Assembly (NCBI RefSeq): GCF_003574835.2 | Contig: NZ_CP063196.1 | Location: 1,054,001-1,118,000, forward strand | Origin: Thermobifida halotolerans | GTDB taxonomy: Bacteria > Actinomycetota > Actinomycetes > Streptosporangiales > Streptosporangiaceae | Direction of reading: 5' to 3' | Length of the DNA stretch: 64,000 nt | Shown: positions 52,656 through 62,127 of the stretch, piece after piece | Layout of the letters: every line of letters begins with the position of its first letter | How positions within the stretch are numbered: position 1 is the first letter of the stretch | The notes under the pieces: model-generated | The model's input: only the letters and a program-made list of their open reading frames with translations | What the model was told of the DNA's origin: nothing | The model's database searches: none | Made by a program: the position numbers and the translations under genes

Positions 52656-54461
52656 ATGAGCGCTAAAACTGATCTGGAACTCCTGCGCGCTTTTGAGCCG
52701 GTGCTGATGTTCACCAGGGGTGAGCTGTTCTTCCCCACCGACGTCGAGGCGTACCTGCGCTGCTGCAGCCTGTGGCTGGACCTGCCCGGGGGCGGGGAGA
52801 AGGAGGTCGTCCCCGCGGGCGAGCTCACCGCCGACCGGCTCGCCCGGGCCGACACCGAGTGGCCGGGCTACCGCCAGCACCTGCGGTTCGTACAGGAATC
52901 CTCGCTGCGGGCCGAGGCGCGCCGCCACCGCCGCCAGGCACGCCCGGTCATCCCCAAGAGCGGACGCCTGGCCGCGGTCGGCGTGCTGGGCCGGATCGTG
53001 GACGTGCTGATGAAGCTGTCCCTGTTGATCCGCGGCGCGGTCCCCGGCGGGGTGGCCGCGGCCGCCGCCACCCGCTACCGCGACCGCATCGACACCGGCG
53101 ACACCGCCACCTACTACGGGCGCGTCGTCCGCGAGGGCGGCTACGTCGCCCTGCAGTACTGGTTCTTCTACGCCATGAACGACTGGCGGTCGGTCTACGG
53201 CGGCGTCAACGACCACGAGGCCGACTGGGAGAAGGTCACCGTCTACCTGGTCCAGGACCCCGACGGCGGACACCGGCCGGTGTGGGTGGGCGCGTCCTCG
53301 CACGAGTACCTCGGCGACGACCTGCGCCGCCGCTGGGACGACCCGGAGCTGCACCGCGACGGCGACCACCCGATCGTCTACGTGGGCGCCGGATCGCACT
53401 CCCACCAGATGCTGCCCGGCGACTACCTCATCCAGGTCGACCCCGCCTTCCTGCGCGGGGCGCTGCACGCCTGGCGGCGCTTCACCGCCCGGTTCCTCCC
53501 CGCCTCCGGCAAGCGGGTCCGGCGCGGCATCGGAGTGCCCTTCGTCGACTACGCGCGCGGCGACGGAGTGCGGGTGGGCCCCGGCGGGGAGCGCTCCTGG
53601 ACCGCGTCCGTCATCGACGACGACACGCCCTGGGTGCGGGGATACCGCGGACTGTGGGGCCGCAACACCCGCGACTGGTTCGACGGCGAGCGCGCCCCCA
53701 GCGGACCCCGCTACGAGCGCGACGGCACCGTCCGCCGCTCCTGGGCCGACCCCCTGTGGTGGGTGGGGTTGCACAAGGTCCCCCCGACCCCCGAGGCCGC
53801 CCGCGAGGAACTGCTGGCGCATCTGGAGGAGCTGGACGCCCGGATCGCCGAGGCCGACGCCGCGATCGAGGAGGACCGCAGGGCACTGCGCCGCCTGGCC
53901 GCGGCCGAGATCGTGCTGAGCCGCCACGCCAACGCCGAGGCGCGCGCCAGGGAGTACCGGGCCCGGATCGCCGAGGCCGAACGCGCCCTGGCCGCCCGCT
54001 ACCGCGAGCGCACGCACCTGGCGGACGAACGCGACATGCACCACGCCGCCCTGGACGGCGACGAGGTGCTGGAGCTGCCACCGCAGGCGCACCTGCGCTC
54101 CCCGCACCTGCCCTACGCCTCCGGCAAGCAGCGCACCACCCGCTTCCTGCACGTGTGGGCGACGATGAGCACGCCGCTGCTGCTCATCGCCCTGGGCGCG
54201 GTCATGGTGACCCTGCGCGGCGGCCTGGCGCTGTCGGCGGCGGTGGGGATGGTGGTGCTGTTCGCGGCCTTCGACGCGCTGGCCCGCCGCCGGTTCCTGT
54301 CCTTCCTCGTGGGGCTGGCGGTCATCGTGGTCGTGGTGGGCGCGGTGGGCGCGGTCATCGCGGCGTTTTTGACCAACTGGCGGATCACCGTCCTGGTGCC
54401 GCTGGCGCTGATCGTGGTCAGCCTGCTGTTCATCAACGTCCGCGACCTGCTGCGCCGCTGA
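52656..54461 (+). CDS. Membrane-anchored protein with Vps62-like domain and coiled coil
   Basis: A 601-residue protein. Residues ~150-330 contain LQYWFFYAMNDWRSVYGGVN, then DHEADWEKVTVYLVQ, VWVGASSHEY and IVYVGAGSHSHQMLPGDYLI, a pattern shared with eukaryotic Vps62 (DUF946) and the bacterial proteins related to it. About residues 400-480 form a coiled coil, and the last ~90 residues hold three to four membrane helices (LLIALGAVMVTLRGGLALSA, FLVGLAVIVVVVGAVGAVIA, ITVLVPLALIVVSLLFINV). There is no signal peptide. Function unknown. ATG 52656 without a clear ribosome site. Confidence 0.75.
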   Translation: MSAKTDLELLRAFEPVLMFTRGELFFPTDVEAYLRCCSLWLDLPGGGEKEVVPAGELTADRLARADTEWPGYRQHLRFVQESSLRAEARRHRRQARPVIPKSGRLAAVGVLGRIVDVLMKLSLLIRGAVPGGVAAAAATRYRDRIDTGDTATYYGRVVREGGYVALQYWFFYAMNDWRSVYGGVNDHEADWEKVTVYLVQDPDGGHRPVWVGASSHEYLGDDLRRRWDDPELHRDGDHPIVYVGAGSHSHQMLPGDYLIQVDPAFLRGALHAWRRFTARFLPASGKRVRRGIGVPFVDYARGDGVRVGPGGERSWTASVIDDDTPWVRGYRGLWGRNTRDWFDGERAPSGPRYERDGTVRRSWADPLWWVGLHKVPPTPEAAREELLAHLEELDARIAEADAAIEEDRRALRRLAAAEIVLSRHANAEARAREYRARIAEAERALAARYRERTHLADERDMHHAALDGDEVLELPPQAHLRSPHLPYASGKQRTTRFLHVWATMSTPLLLIALGAVMVTLRGGLALSAAVGMVVLFAAFDALARRRFLSFLVGLAVIVVVVGAVGAVIAAFLTNWRITVLVPLALIVVSLLFINVRDLLRR

Positions 54462-54478
54462 ACGGGGCCGGTTCGTCC

Positions 54479-55135
54479 TCAGCCCCGCCGCAGGCCCGAG
54501 GCGCGGATGGTGATGTTGAGCCGTCCCGACCGCAGCCCCGCGGCCGGGTCGGCCGTGCCCCGCAGGGTACGCGGCACGCCGTGGTAGGCCAGCCGGGACG
54601 GGCCGCCGAACACGAACAGGTCGCCGCCGCGCAGCTCCACGTCGGTGCGGGGCCCGGAGCGCGTGGCGGTGCCGCCGAACCGGAACACGCAGGCGTCGCC
54701 CAGACTCAGCGACACCACCGGCGCGTCGTCGCGTTCGTCGCGGTCCTGGTGCATGCCCATGGTCGCGTCGGTGTCGTAGAAGTTGACCAGCGCCACGTCG
54801 TAGTCGGGGGCGGGATCGGGGACCTCGCCGTAGGCGGCGGCCAGGGCCCGCAGGGCCAGGCGTTTCAGCAGCGGCGGGAAGGGGGCGGCGGGCCGCCCGT
54901 CGGGCAGCGTCGCGGAGTAGGAGTACGGACGCCAGTACCAGCCCAGGGAGAGCATGGCCACGCTCATCGTCCCGCCGCGCGGCATCCGGTGCCGCCGCAT
55001 CCCCCCGGAGCGGCGCGCCCACTCCCGGCACCGCGACACCAGGGCGCGTTGGGCCCGCGGCCCCAACCAGCCGGGCACGTGCACCGCGCCGGGAGCGACC
55101 TCGACGGGGGAGAGGGGAAAGAGCGCGTCGTCCAT
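54479..55135 (-). CDS. alkB: AlkB-like 2-oxoglutarate/Fe(II) dioxygenase
   Basis: A 218-residue dioxygenase. Iron ligands are His and Asp in GMHQDRDE and His in LAYHGVPR; 2-oxoglutarate is held by the arginines in RLNITIRAS. Strand NFYDTDATMGMHQD is typical of AlkB, which reverses 1-methyladenine and 3-methylcytosine damage. ATG 55135 (MDDALFPLSPVEV) is taken. Confidence 0.9.
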   Translation of the reverse strand: MDDALFPLSPVEVAPGAVHVPGWLGPRAQRALVSRCREWARRSGGMRRHRMPRGGTMSVAMLSLGWYWRPYSYSATLPDGRPAAPFPPLLKRLALRALAAAYGEVPDPAPDYDVALVNFYDTDATMGMHQDRDERDDAPVVSLSLGDACVFRFGGTATRSGPRTDVELRGGDLFVFGGPSRLAYHGVPRTLRGTADPAAGLRSGRLNITIRASGLRRG

Positions 55136-55276
55136 GGCGGAACCGATTCTTCCCCACGGGCGGGGCGACACGCCCGAGTGTGTCGGGCGCGTCGGTGTGG
55201 TGAGCGGATGCCGTCGGTGTGGTGTGTCTCACGTCCCGCTCGGTTCCGCGGCACACCCCTGGTCAGGCGCTCGGCG

Positions 55277-55525
55277 TCACGGCGGGGGACCGGCGTCGCG
55301 GAAGCGCGGACCGCGTTCCTCCTCCTCTTCCGGCGGCACCCGCGGGGAGAGGGTGGGGCGGCGCGGGCGCCAGGAGACGAACTGCAGTCCCAACGCGACC
55401 AGTCCGATGACCAGCAGGATCCAACCGATCATGTTGATGTTGAGCACCCCGACGCTGTCGATCTGGACTGCGAACGCCAACACCGCTCCCACGGCGATGA
55501 ACAGCAGACTTCCGGCTATGCCCAT
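55277..55525 (-). CDS. DUF6458-type small membrane protein
   Basis: An 82-residue protein with two membrane helices (MGIAGSLLFIAVGAVLAFAV and NMIGWILLVIGLVALGLQFV) and a polar, Arg/Glu/Pro-rich tail. It matches the short actinobacterial membrane proteins of the DUF6458 type, function unknown. aaagga precedes ATG 55525. Confidence 0.75.
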   Translation of the reverse strand: MGIAGSLLFIAVGAVLAFAVQIDSVGVLNINMIGWILLVIGLVALGLQFVSWRPRRPTLSPRVPPEEEEERGPRFRDAGPPP

Positions 55526-55838
55526 AGCGGGGGTCCTTTCACGTCTCGGGCGTGCCGCCCCTCTACCGAAAACGCGCGTGCCCAAACAACGCCCCGTTCG
55601 TACTAAGGTGGGCGCGTAGCGAGATCGAGGCCGTCGAGCCGTGGACCCGGGGAGGTGAGGCCAGTCATGAGCCAACCTCCTAGTACCAGCTGGTGCGGTG
55701 CCCGTTCAGCGCCTCGCGCTGTCGATCTTGACATTCGAGGGGCATTTCCTGGGTTTTGACCCCGGCGTCGAGATCGTCCCGGTGGCACGGCACACAACCG
55801 GTTGTCAGCGAACCACCGAACTCGCTCCGGGAGCTCCC

Positions 55839-56990
55839 ATGTCGCAACGTCGCATGCGTTCGTGGCTGCCCAGCCTGCGTCCCGTCGTCCCGGTCGGCAG
55901 GAGACACACCGACGCGCCCGAGTATTCCATGGACCCCCGCGCGGAGGAGGAGAACGCGCAGTCCGTGGAGGAGAGTGTCATCGACGCCGCCGTCTACGTC
56001 GACGGCCGCCGCCAGTCCGGTCCCGTCGACCTGTCCCGGCTGCGCGACATGGTCCCCGAGCGGCCCGGGGCGATGGCCTGGATCGGGCTGCACCAGCCCT
56101 CCGACGCCCAGCTACTGGCCGCCGCCGACCAGTTCGGCCTGCACGAGCTGGCCGTGGAGGACGCCATCGTCGCCCACCAGCGACCCAAGCTGGAACGCTA
56201 CGGCGACACCCTGTTCGTGGTGCTGCGCGCCGCCCGCTACCTCGACGACGTCGAGGAGGTGCGCTTCGGCGAGATCCACCTGTTCGCCGGCACCGACTTC
56301 GTGCTGACCGTGCGGCACGGCCAGGCCCCGGACCTGTCGGCGGCGCGCCGCCGCCTGGAGGGCGACCCCGACCTGCTGCGGCTGGGCCCCGAGGCGGTGC
56401 TGTACGCGGTGATGGACGCGGTGGTGGACGGCTACGCCCCGGTCGTCGCGGGCCTGCAGAACGACATCGACGAGATCGAGACGCAGGTGTTCAACCGCGA
56501 CCCGCGGGTGTCGCGGCGCATCTACGAGCTGTCCCGGGAGGTCATCGAGTTCCAGCGGGCGGCCAGCCCGCTGCTGGGCATCCTCGGCGACCTGGAGGCC
56601 GGGTACGGCAAGTACGGCACCAGCGAGGAGGTGCAGCGCCACCTGCGCGACGTCGCCGACCACGCCACCACCGTCGCCGAACGGGTCGACGGCTTCCGCC
56701 AGTTGCTCAACTCCATCCTCGCGGTCAACGCCACCCTGGTCAGCCAGGCGCAGAACGAGGAGATGAAGCACCTCACCGAGGCCAGCTACGCCCAGAGCGA
56801 GGAGGTCAAGAAGATCTCCTCGTGGGCGGCGATCCTGTTCGCCCCCACCGTGGTCGGCGGCATCTACGGGATGAACTTCGACTTCATGCCGGAGCTGCAC
56901 TGGAGGTACGGCTACCCGATGGCGGTCGGCCTGATGATCGGGGTGAGCGTGGTGCTGTACACCCTCTTCAAACGCCGCGGCTGGCTGTGA
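55839..56990 (+). CDS. corA: CorA-family magnesium/cobalt transporter
   Basis: A 383-residue protein with a long cytoplasmic domain (HELAVEDAIVAHQRPKLERY, LFVVLRAARYL) and two C-terminal helices; the pore signature YGMNFDF follows the first helix (ISSWAAILFAPTVVGGIYGM). It carries Mg2+ or other divalent ions. ATG 55839 has gggag upstream. It is followed by a very strong hairpin. Confidence 0.94.
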   Translation: MSQRRMRSWLPSLRPVVPVGRRHTDAPEYSMDPRAEEENAQSVEESVIDAAVYVDGRRQSGPVDLSRLRDMVPERPGAMAWIGLHQPSDAQLLAAADQFGLHELAVEDAIVAHQRPKLERYGDTLFVVLRAARYLDDVEEVRFGEIHLFAGTDFVLTVRHGQAPDLSAARRRLEGDPDLLRLGPEAVLYAVMDAVVDGYAPVVAGLQNDIDEIETQVFNRDPRVSRRIYELSREVIEFQRAASPLLGILGDLEAGYGKYGTSEEVQRHLRDVADHATTVAERVDGFRQLLNSILAVNATLVSQAQNEEMKHLTEASYAQSEEVKKISSWAAILFAPTVVGGIYGMNFDFMPELHWRYGYPMAVGLMIGVSVVLYTLFKRRGWL

Positions 56991-57001
56991 CCGCGTCCGG
57001 G

Positions 57002-57062
57002 GCGGGGCGGCCGGGGAGCGGCGGGCCGCCGACGGCGGCCCGCCGCTCCCCGGCCGCCCCGC
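57002..57062 (+). terminator. 29-bp perfect stem-loop after corA
   Basis: Arms 57002-57030 and 57034-57062 pair without mismatch around a 3-base loop. No T-tract on the plus strand. It separates corA from the beta-lactone gene cluster. Confidence 0.8.
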
Positions 57063-57194
57063 AAAAAATGTGAATGTTTATGGTGGTTTTTTAGTCTATG
57101 TGGTTTTTGGGCAATCTGTCTGCAATGCTGAGTATGTAACGTTTTCATCTGCTGACGGCACTCCGCCTCGGCATGGGAAGGCGGACGACCGCAC
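57063..57194 (+). promoter_or_regulatory. AT-rich leader of the beta-lactone cluster with direct repeats
   Basis: GC falls abruptly after the corA terminator. tatggtggtttttt (57079-57092) and tatgtggtttttgg (57097-57110) are near-identical direct repeats with an 18-base period, a spacing that puts two bound proteins on nearly one face of the helix. gcaat occurs twice farther down. Probably the promoter and activator sites of the five-gene unit. Confidence 0.5.
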
Positions 57195-58232
57195 ATGCCC
57201 ATCCCACGTTTCGAGTCCCTCGGCGCCTACCTGCCCGAGAACGAGGTCTCCACCCGGGACCTGGTGTCCCGCATGGACCACCAGCCGGTGTTCGACCTCG
57301 GCGCGATCACCGGGATCCACCACCGGCGCTTCGCCGGAGCCGACGAGGACTCCTTCACCATGGCGCTGCGGGCGGCGCGCGACTGCCTGTCCCGGTCGAG
57401 TCACCCGGCCGGGGAACTGGACGTGGTCATCTCCACGTCCATCACCCGGTTCAAGGACCGCGACCGGTTCTACTTCGAGCCCTCGTTCGCGCACATGGTG
57501 GCGCGGGAGATCGGTGCGACGTCGGCCGTCTGCTTCGACGTGTCCAACGCCTGCGCGGGGATGATCACCGGGGTCGCCGTCCTGGAGCGCATGGTCCGGG
57601 CCGGGACGGCGCGCAGCGGAATGGTGGTCAGCGGAGAGCGGATCTCGGTGATCGCCGAGACCGCCGTCCGGGAGATCGACCACCCCCACGATCCGCAGTT
57701 CGCTTCCCTGACCGTCGGCGACTCGGCCGCCGCCGTCGTCGTGGACGGGAGGGGAACGGCCGAGGAGCGCATCGACTACGTCGAGCTGACGACCAGCGCG
57801 GCCCACGCCGACCTGTGCATCGGCATGCCCAGCGACCGCAGCCAGGGAGTCGCGCTCTACACCGACAACCAGAGCATGCACGCCACGGAACGGGTGGCCC
57901 TGTGGCCCACGTTCCAGCGCGACTTCCTGGCCAAACGCGGCACCTCCTTCGCCGAGGAGGGCTACGACTTCGTCATCCACCACCAGATCGGCACCCGCCT
58001 CACCGACAAGGCGCAGCGGATGGCCGCACGCCTCTTCAACACCCCCATGCCGCCCTCGCCCATGGTCGTCGACCGCTACGGCAACACCTCCTCCACCTCG
58101 CACTTCGTGGTGCTCTACGAGCACCTGCGCGACGGGAGCATCCCGCCCGGCTCCAAACTCCTCCTCGTCCCCGCGGCGTCCGGAATCGTCACCGGCTGCC
58201 TGGCCGCCACCGTCTCCTCGATCGGGATCTGA
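57195..58232 (+). CDS. KAS III / OleA-like condensing enzyme (LstA-like)
   Basis: A 345-residue thiolase-fold enzyme. The catalytic triad is complete: Cys120 in SNACAGM, His263 in HHQIG and Asn297 in YGNTSST. Glu95 in YFEPSFAH matches the glutamate that in OleA acts across the dimer to start non-decarboxylative Claisen condensation of two acyl-CoAs. So it should join two fatty acyl-CoAs to a 2-alkyl-3-ketoacyl product. It is the first gene of a tightly coupled unit and pairs with the shorter condensing enzyme that follows, as LstA and LstB pair in lipstatin biosynthesis. ATG 57195 lies one base ahead of no overlap; ribosome site gggaagg is distant. Confidence 0.87.
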   Translation: MPIPRFESLGAYLPENEVSTRDLVSRMDHQPVFDLGAITGIHHRRFAGADEDSFTMALRAARDCLSRSSHPAGELDVVISTSITRFKDRDRFYFEPSFAHMVAREIGATSAVCFDVSNACAGMITGVAVLERMVRAGTARSGMVVSGERISVIAETAVREIDHPHDPQFASLTVGDSAAAVVVDGRGTAEERIDYVELTTSAAHADLCIGMPSDRSQGVALYTDNQSMHATERVALWPTFQRDFLAKRGTSFAEEGYDFVIHHQIGTRLTDKAQRMAARLFNTPMPPSPMVVDRYGNTSSTSHFVVLYEHLRDGSIPPGSKLLLVPAASGIVTGCLAATVSSIGI

Positions 58233-58233
58233 C

Positions 58234-59154
58234 ATGGGCACCGTCATCCGGGCGACCGCGGTGAGTACCGACCCCGCGGTCCACAGCTCCGTCGACCACT
58301 CCGCCCTGGCCGCCGAGGCGTGCATCGAACGGGCCGGGATCACCCCCGACCAGGTGGACCTGCTCATCAACACCGGCGTGTACCGGGACCGCAACATGTC
58401 GGAGCCCGCCATGGCCGCGCTCGTCCAGCAGCGGCTGGGCATCAACCCCGACCACGTCCGCTTCCCCACGGCCAGGCCCGCGCTCTCCTTCGACCTGATG
58501 AACGGCGCGTGCGGGGTGCTCGACGCGGTACGGGTCGGCGCGGACTTCATCACCACGGGCAGCGCCGAGTACGTGCTCGTCGTGTCGGGCGACGCCCACC
58601 CCTCCAACGACCCCGAGCGGGCGCGCGCCACCGGCTTCCCCTACGCGACCATGGGCGCCGCGATGCTGCTGGAGCGCAGCCCCCGCGAGGACGCCGGGTT
58701 CGGCCGCGTGCACTCCTCCCCGGTGTCCGCCGACGCCGCGCCGCTGGTGGAGGGCTACACCGACAGCAGCCGGATGGGCGCCGACGGACGCGGTACGGTC
58801 ACGGTGCGGCGCGCCCCGGAAACCGCCGACGTCCTCGCCGACCTGGCCGCCGCCACCGTCCGCGCGTGCGCCGAGGCCCAGCGGGTCGACCTGCGCGCGG
58901 CACTGCTGGTCGCCTCCCAGCCCCACCCCGGCTTCCCCGCCGAGGTCGCCGCCCGGCTCGGGCTGCCCGCCGACGCGGCGGCGACGGCGACCGGGGTGGA
59001 CGGCGACCCGCACACCTCGGCGCTGACACTGGCCTACCACCAGGCCGCGGCCGCCGGACGGGTCGGGGACCGGCCCGTGGTGTTCGTCGCGGTCGGCGCC
59101 GGACCCGCCTGCTCCTGCGCGGTGTACCGGCCCGCCGATCCGGCGCCGCGGTGA
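58234..59154 (+). CDS. Second KAS III-like subunit (LstB-like), altered triad
   Basis: A 306-residue thiolase-fold protein. Cys93 (NGACGVLDAV) and the OleA-type glutamate Glu57 (NMSEPAMA) are present, but the Asn block reads GDPHTSA (Asp258 for Asn) and the His block reads SQPHPGF in place of HQxN. It is therefore unlikely to act alone as an ordinary KAS III; a supporting role in a heterodimer, giving the glutamate base to the partner as reported for LstB, is the best reading. It starts one base after the stop of the first subunit and its stop overlaps the next GTG. Confidence 0.85.
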   Translation: MGTVIRATAVSTDPAVHSSVDHSALAAEACIERAGITPDQVDLLINTGVYRDRNMSEPAMAALVQQRLGINPDHVRFPTARPALSFDLMNGACGVLDAVRVGADFITTGSAEYVLVVSGDAHPSNDPERARATGFPYATMGAAMLLERSPREDAGFGRVHSSPVSADAAPLVEGYTDSSRMGADGRGTVTVRRAPETADVLADLAAATVRACAEAQRVDLRAALLVASQPHPGFPAEVAARLGLPADAAATATGVDGDPHTSALTLAYHQAAAAGRVGDRPVVFVAVGAGPACSCAVYRPADPAPR

Positions 59155-61103
59155 GCGGGCGGACGGCCGAGGGGGTCTCCGACCGGCTGCGCGCGGGCGC
59201 GCACGCCTTCCCCGACCGGAAGGCGGTCGTCTACCCGGTGGGCCGGGACTCCTCGGGACGGGCGGTGTACCGGCACGTGACCTACCGGGAGATGGACGAG
59301 GCCGCCGACATCCGCGCAGGGGAACTGCGGGCGGCCGGAATCGGCGCGGGAACCACGACCGCGCTGATGGTGCGGCCGGGACCGGAACTGTTCGCGGTGG
59401 CGTTCGGACTGATCCGGATCGGCGCGGTCCCGGTCATCGCCGACCCCGGACTGGGCCTGCGGCGGATGCTGCGCTGCCACCGCGACGCGGGCGCCGAGGC
59501 GTTCGTCGGAGTCCCCGCCGCCCACCTGGTGCGGCTGCTGCTGGGACGGCGGGCCTTCGCCGCCCTGCGCACCCGGGTGACGGTGGGCAGGCGCTGGCTG
59601 TGGGGCGGTCCGCGGCTGCGCGACCTCGCCTGGGGGACGGGAGCGGCGACGGCGGGCATCCCCGCCGAACCGGTGCGGGAACCGCCCCTGGCCGACGGGG
59701 ACCTGCTGGCGATCAGCTTCACCACCGGCAGCACCGGACCCGCCAAGGGCGTGCGGCACCCGCGCGGCATGGTCGAGGGCGTCACGCGGCAACTGGAGCA
59801 CGTGCTGGGACAGCGCGCCGACGACACCTCCCTGGTCACCGTGCCGCTGTGGGGAGTGCTCGGCCTGCTCGTCGGATCGACGTGTGTGCTGCCGCCCGGC
59901 GACCCGTCGCGGGTCGCCGCGATCCGCCCCGAGGACGTGGTCGACGCGATCGACCGGTTCGGGGTGACCACGATGTTCGCCTCCCCCGCCCTGCTCGACC
60001 GGTTGGGCGCCCACGCCGCGCGCACGGGCCGGACCCTGGAGGGGCTGCGCCGGGTGAACGTCGGCGGGGCGCCGGTGCGCGAGGACATCGCCGCGTCGAT
60101 GTGCGCGGCGCTCGGCCCGGAGGGGGAGCGGCGGCTCACGGTCGTCTACGGGGCGACGGAGGCACTGCCGATCTCGGCGGTCGACGCGGCCGAGGCCCGC
60201 GCGGGAGCCGCCGCCACCCGCACCGGCGGCGGCACCTGCGTGGGCCGCCCGGTGCCGGGCGTTCGGGTGCGCGTCGTCAGGATCACCGACGAGCCGATGC
60301 CGCGGTGGTCCGCCGACCTGGCCGCCCCGCCGCACGAGGTCGGCGAGATCGTGGTGGGCGGACCGACCGTCAGCGACCGCTACCACGCCGCCCCCGAGGC
60401 GGACCGCGCCGCCAAGATCGCCGACGGCCCGCACGTGTGGCACCGCACCGGGGACCTGGGGCGCCTCGACTCCCGGGGCCGGATCTGGTTCTACGGGCGC
60501 AAGAGCCAGCGGGTGCGCACCGCCGACGGCACGCTCTACACCGTCCAGTGCGAGGGCGTCCTCAACGCCCACCCCGACGTGCGCCGCACCGCGCTGGTCG
60601 GGGTGGGCCCGCCGGGGACGGCGCGGCCCGTGGTCTGCGTCGAACCGCGCCGGGGGCTGCCCGTCCGCGAACACGCCCGCCTGGAACGGGAGCTGCGGGA
60701 GCTGGCCGCGCGGCACGCACCGACCCGGACGGTGCGGGACTTCCTCTGCCACCGCGGCTTCCCCGTGGACGTCCGGCACAACGCCAAGATCGACCGCGAG
60801 GCGCTGGCAGGGTGGGCCGCCGTCCGGCTCGCCGAGGCCGAACGGCCGCTGCGGCGCGCGGCCGCGCGGGCGGCGCGGGCGGTCCCGCTCGCCGGATGGG
60901 CGTTCCTGCTCCACGGAACCGTCTGGCCCCCGACCCACCCGGTGGTGCAGGCTCTGTTCTGGACCGTCGCGGTCCTCAACGTGGGCGTGCACGCCCTGCA
61001 ACTGCCCGCGGCCCTGCCCCGCGCCCGCCGCGCCGGGTACGGCCGCGCGGCGGCGCTCGTCCGCACCCTCCTGTTCGGCGCGACCTGGTGGAGGCGGCTG
61101 TGA
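59151..61103 (+). CDS. OleC/LstC-like AMP-dependent ligase (beta-lactone synthetase) with membrane tail
   Basis: A 650-residue ANL-superfamily enzyme. Motifs: ISFTTGSTGPAKGVRH (P-loop), VVYGATEALPIS, HRTGDLGRLDSRGRIWFYGR and the terminal lysine region HNAKIDREAL. OleC-type enzymes adenylate a beta-hydroxy acid and close it to a beta-lactone, and the neighbours (OleA- and OleD-like) fit this. After the C-terminal subdomain come ~85 extra residues with two hydrophobic stretches (LAGWAFLLHGTVWPP and VVQALFWTVAVLNVGVHALQL), suggesting membrane attachment. GTG overlaps the previous stop (GTGA). Confidence 0.85.
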   Translation: MSGRTAEGVSDRLRAGAHAFPDRKAVVYPVGRDSSGRAVYRHVTYREMDEAADIRAGELRAAGIGAGTTTALMVRPGPELFAVAFGLIRIGAVPVIADPGLGLRRMLRCHRDAGAEAFVGVPAAHLVRLLLGRRAFAALRTRVTVGRRWLWGGPRLRDLAWGTGAATAGIPAEPVREPPLADGDLLAISFTTGSTGPAKGVRHPRGMVEGVTRQLEHVLGQRADDTSLVTVPLWGVLGLLVGSTCVLPPGDPSRVAAIRPEDVVDAIDRFGVTTMFASPALLDRLGAHAARTGRTLEGLRRVNVGGAPVREDIAASMCAALGPEGERRLTVVYGATEALPISAVDAAEARAGAAATRTGGGTCVGRPVPGVRVRVVRITDEPMPRWSADLAAPPHEVGEIVVGGPTVSDRYHAAPEADRAAKIADGPHVWHRTGDLGRLDSRGRIWFYGRKSQRVRTADGTLYTVQCEGVLNAHPDVRRTALVGVGPPGTARPVVCVEPRRGLPVREHARLERELRELAARHAPTRTVRDFLCHRGFPVDVRHNAKIDREALAGWAAVRLAEAERPLRRAAARAARAVPLAGWAFLLHGTVWPPTHPVVQALFWTVAVLNVGVHALQLPAALPRARRAGYGRAAALVRTLLFGATWWRRL

Positions 61104-62127
61104 GAGTGCTCGTCACCGGGGCGTCCGGCTTCCTCGGCAGCCACGTCGCGGAGGCGTGCCTGCGCGCGGGCGACGAGGTGCGCGCGCTGGTCCGCCCCAC
61201 CAGCGACCCGGGTCATCTGCGCACCCTGCCGGGCGTGGAGATCGTCCACGGCGACCTGGGCGACACCGCGTCGCTGCGCGCGGCGGCCGAGGGGGTGGAC
61301 GTGGTCCACCACAGCGCGGCCCGGGTGCTCGACCACGGCAGCCGCGCCCAGTTCTGGGACACCAACGTCGAAGGCACCCGGCGCCTGCTGGAGGCGGCCC
61401 GGGACGGCGGGGCGCGCCGGTTCGTGTTCGTCAGCAGCCCGAGCGCGGTGATGGACGGCCGCGACCAGGTCGACGTCGACGAGAGCATCCCCTACCCGCG
61501 CCGGTACCTGAACCTGTACTCGCAGACGAAGGCCGCCGCCGAACGCCTCGTCCTGGCGGCCGACGCCCCCGGCTTCACCACCTGCGCCCTCCGGCCGCGG
61601 GCGGTGTGGGGACCGCGCGACCGGCACGGCTTCATGCCGAAGCTGCTGGGCCGACTGCTGGCCGGGCGCCTGCCCGACCTGTCCGGAGGCCGACGGGTCA
61701 CGGCCGCGCTGTGCCACTGCGCGAACGCGGCGCACGCCTGCGTGCTGGCCGCGCGCGCCGACGGGGTGGGCGGGCGCGCCTACTTCGTCACCGACGCCGA
61801 GCCGGTCGACGTGTGGGCGTTCATGGCGGAGGTGGCCGAGATGTTCGGCGCGCCGCCGCCGAGGCGGCGGGTGCCGCCGGTGCTGCGCGACGCGCTGGTG
61901 GAGGCGGTGGAGCTGGCCTGGCGCATGCCCTTCCTGGCACACCACCACGATCCGCCGCTGTCGCGCTACTCGGTGGCGCTGCTGACGCGGTCGAGCACCT
62001 ACGACACCGCCGCCGCCCGGCGGGACCTCGGCTACCGGCCCCTGGTCGACCGGAGCACCGGCCTGGAGGGGCTGCGCTCCTGGGTCGAGGAGATCGGCGG
62101 TCCCGGGGTCTGGACGGAGGGCGCACG

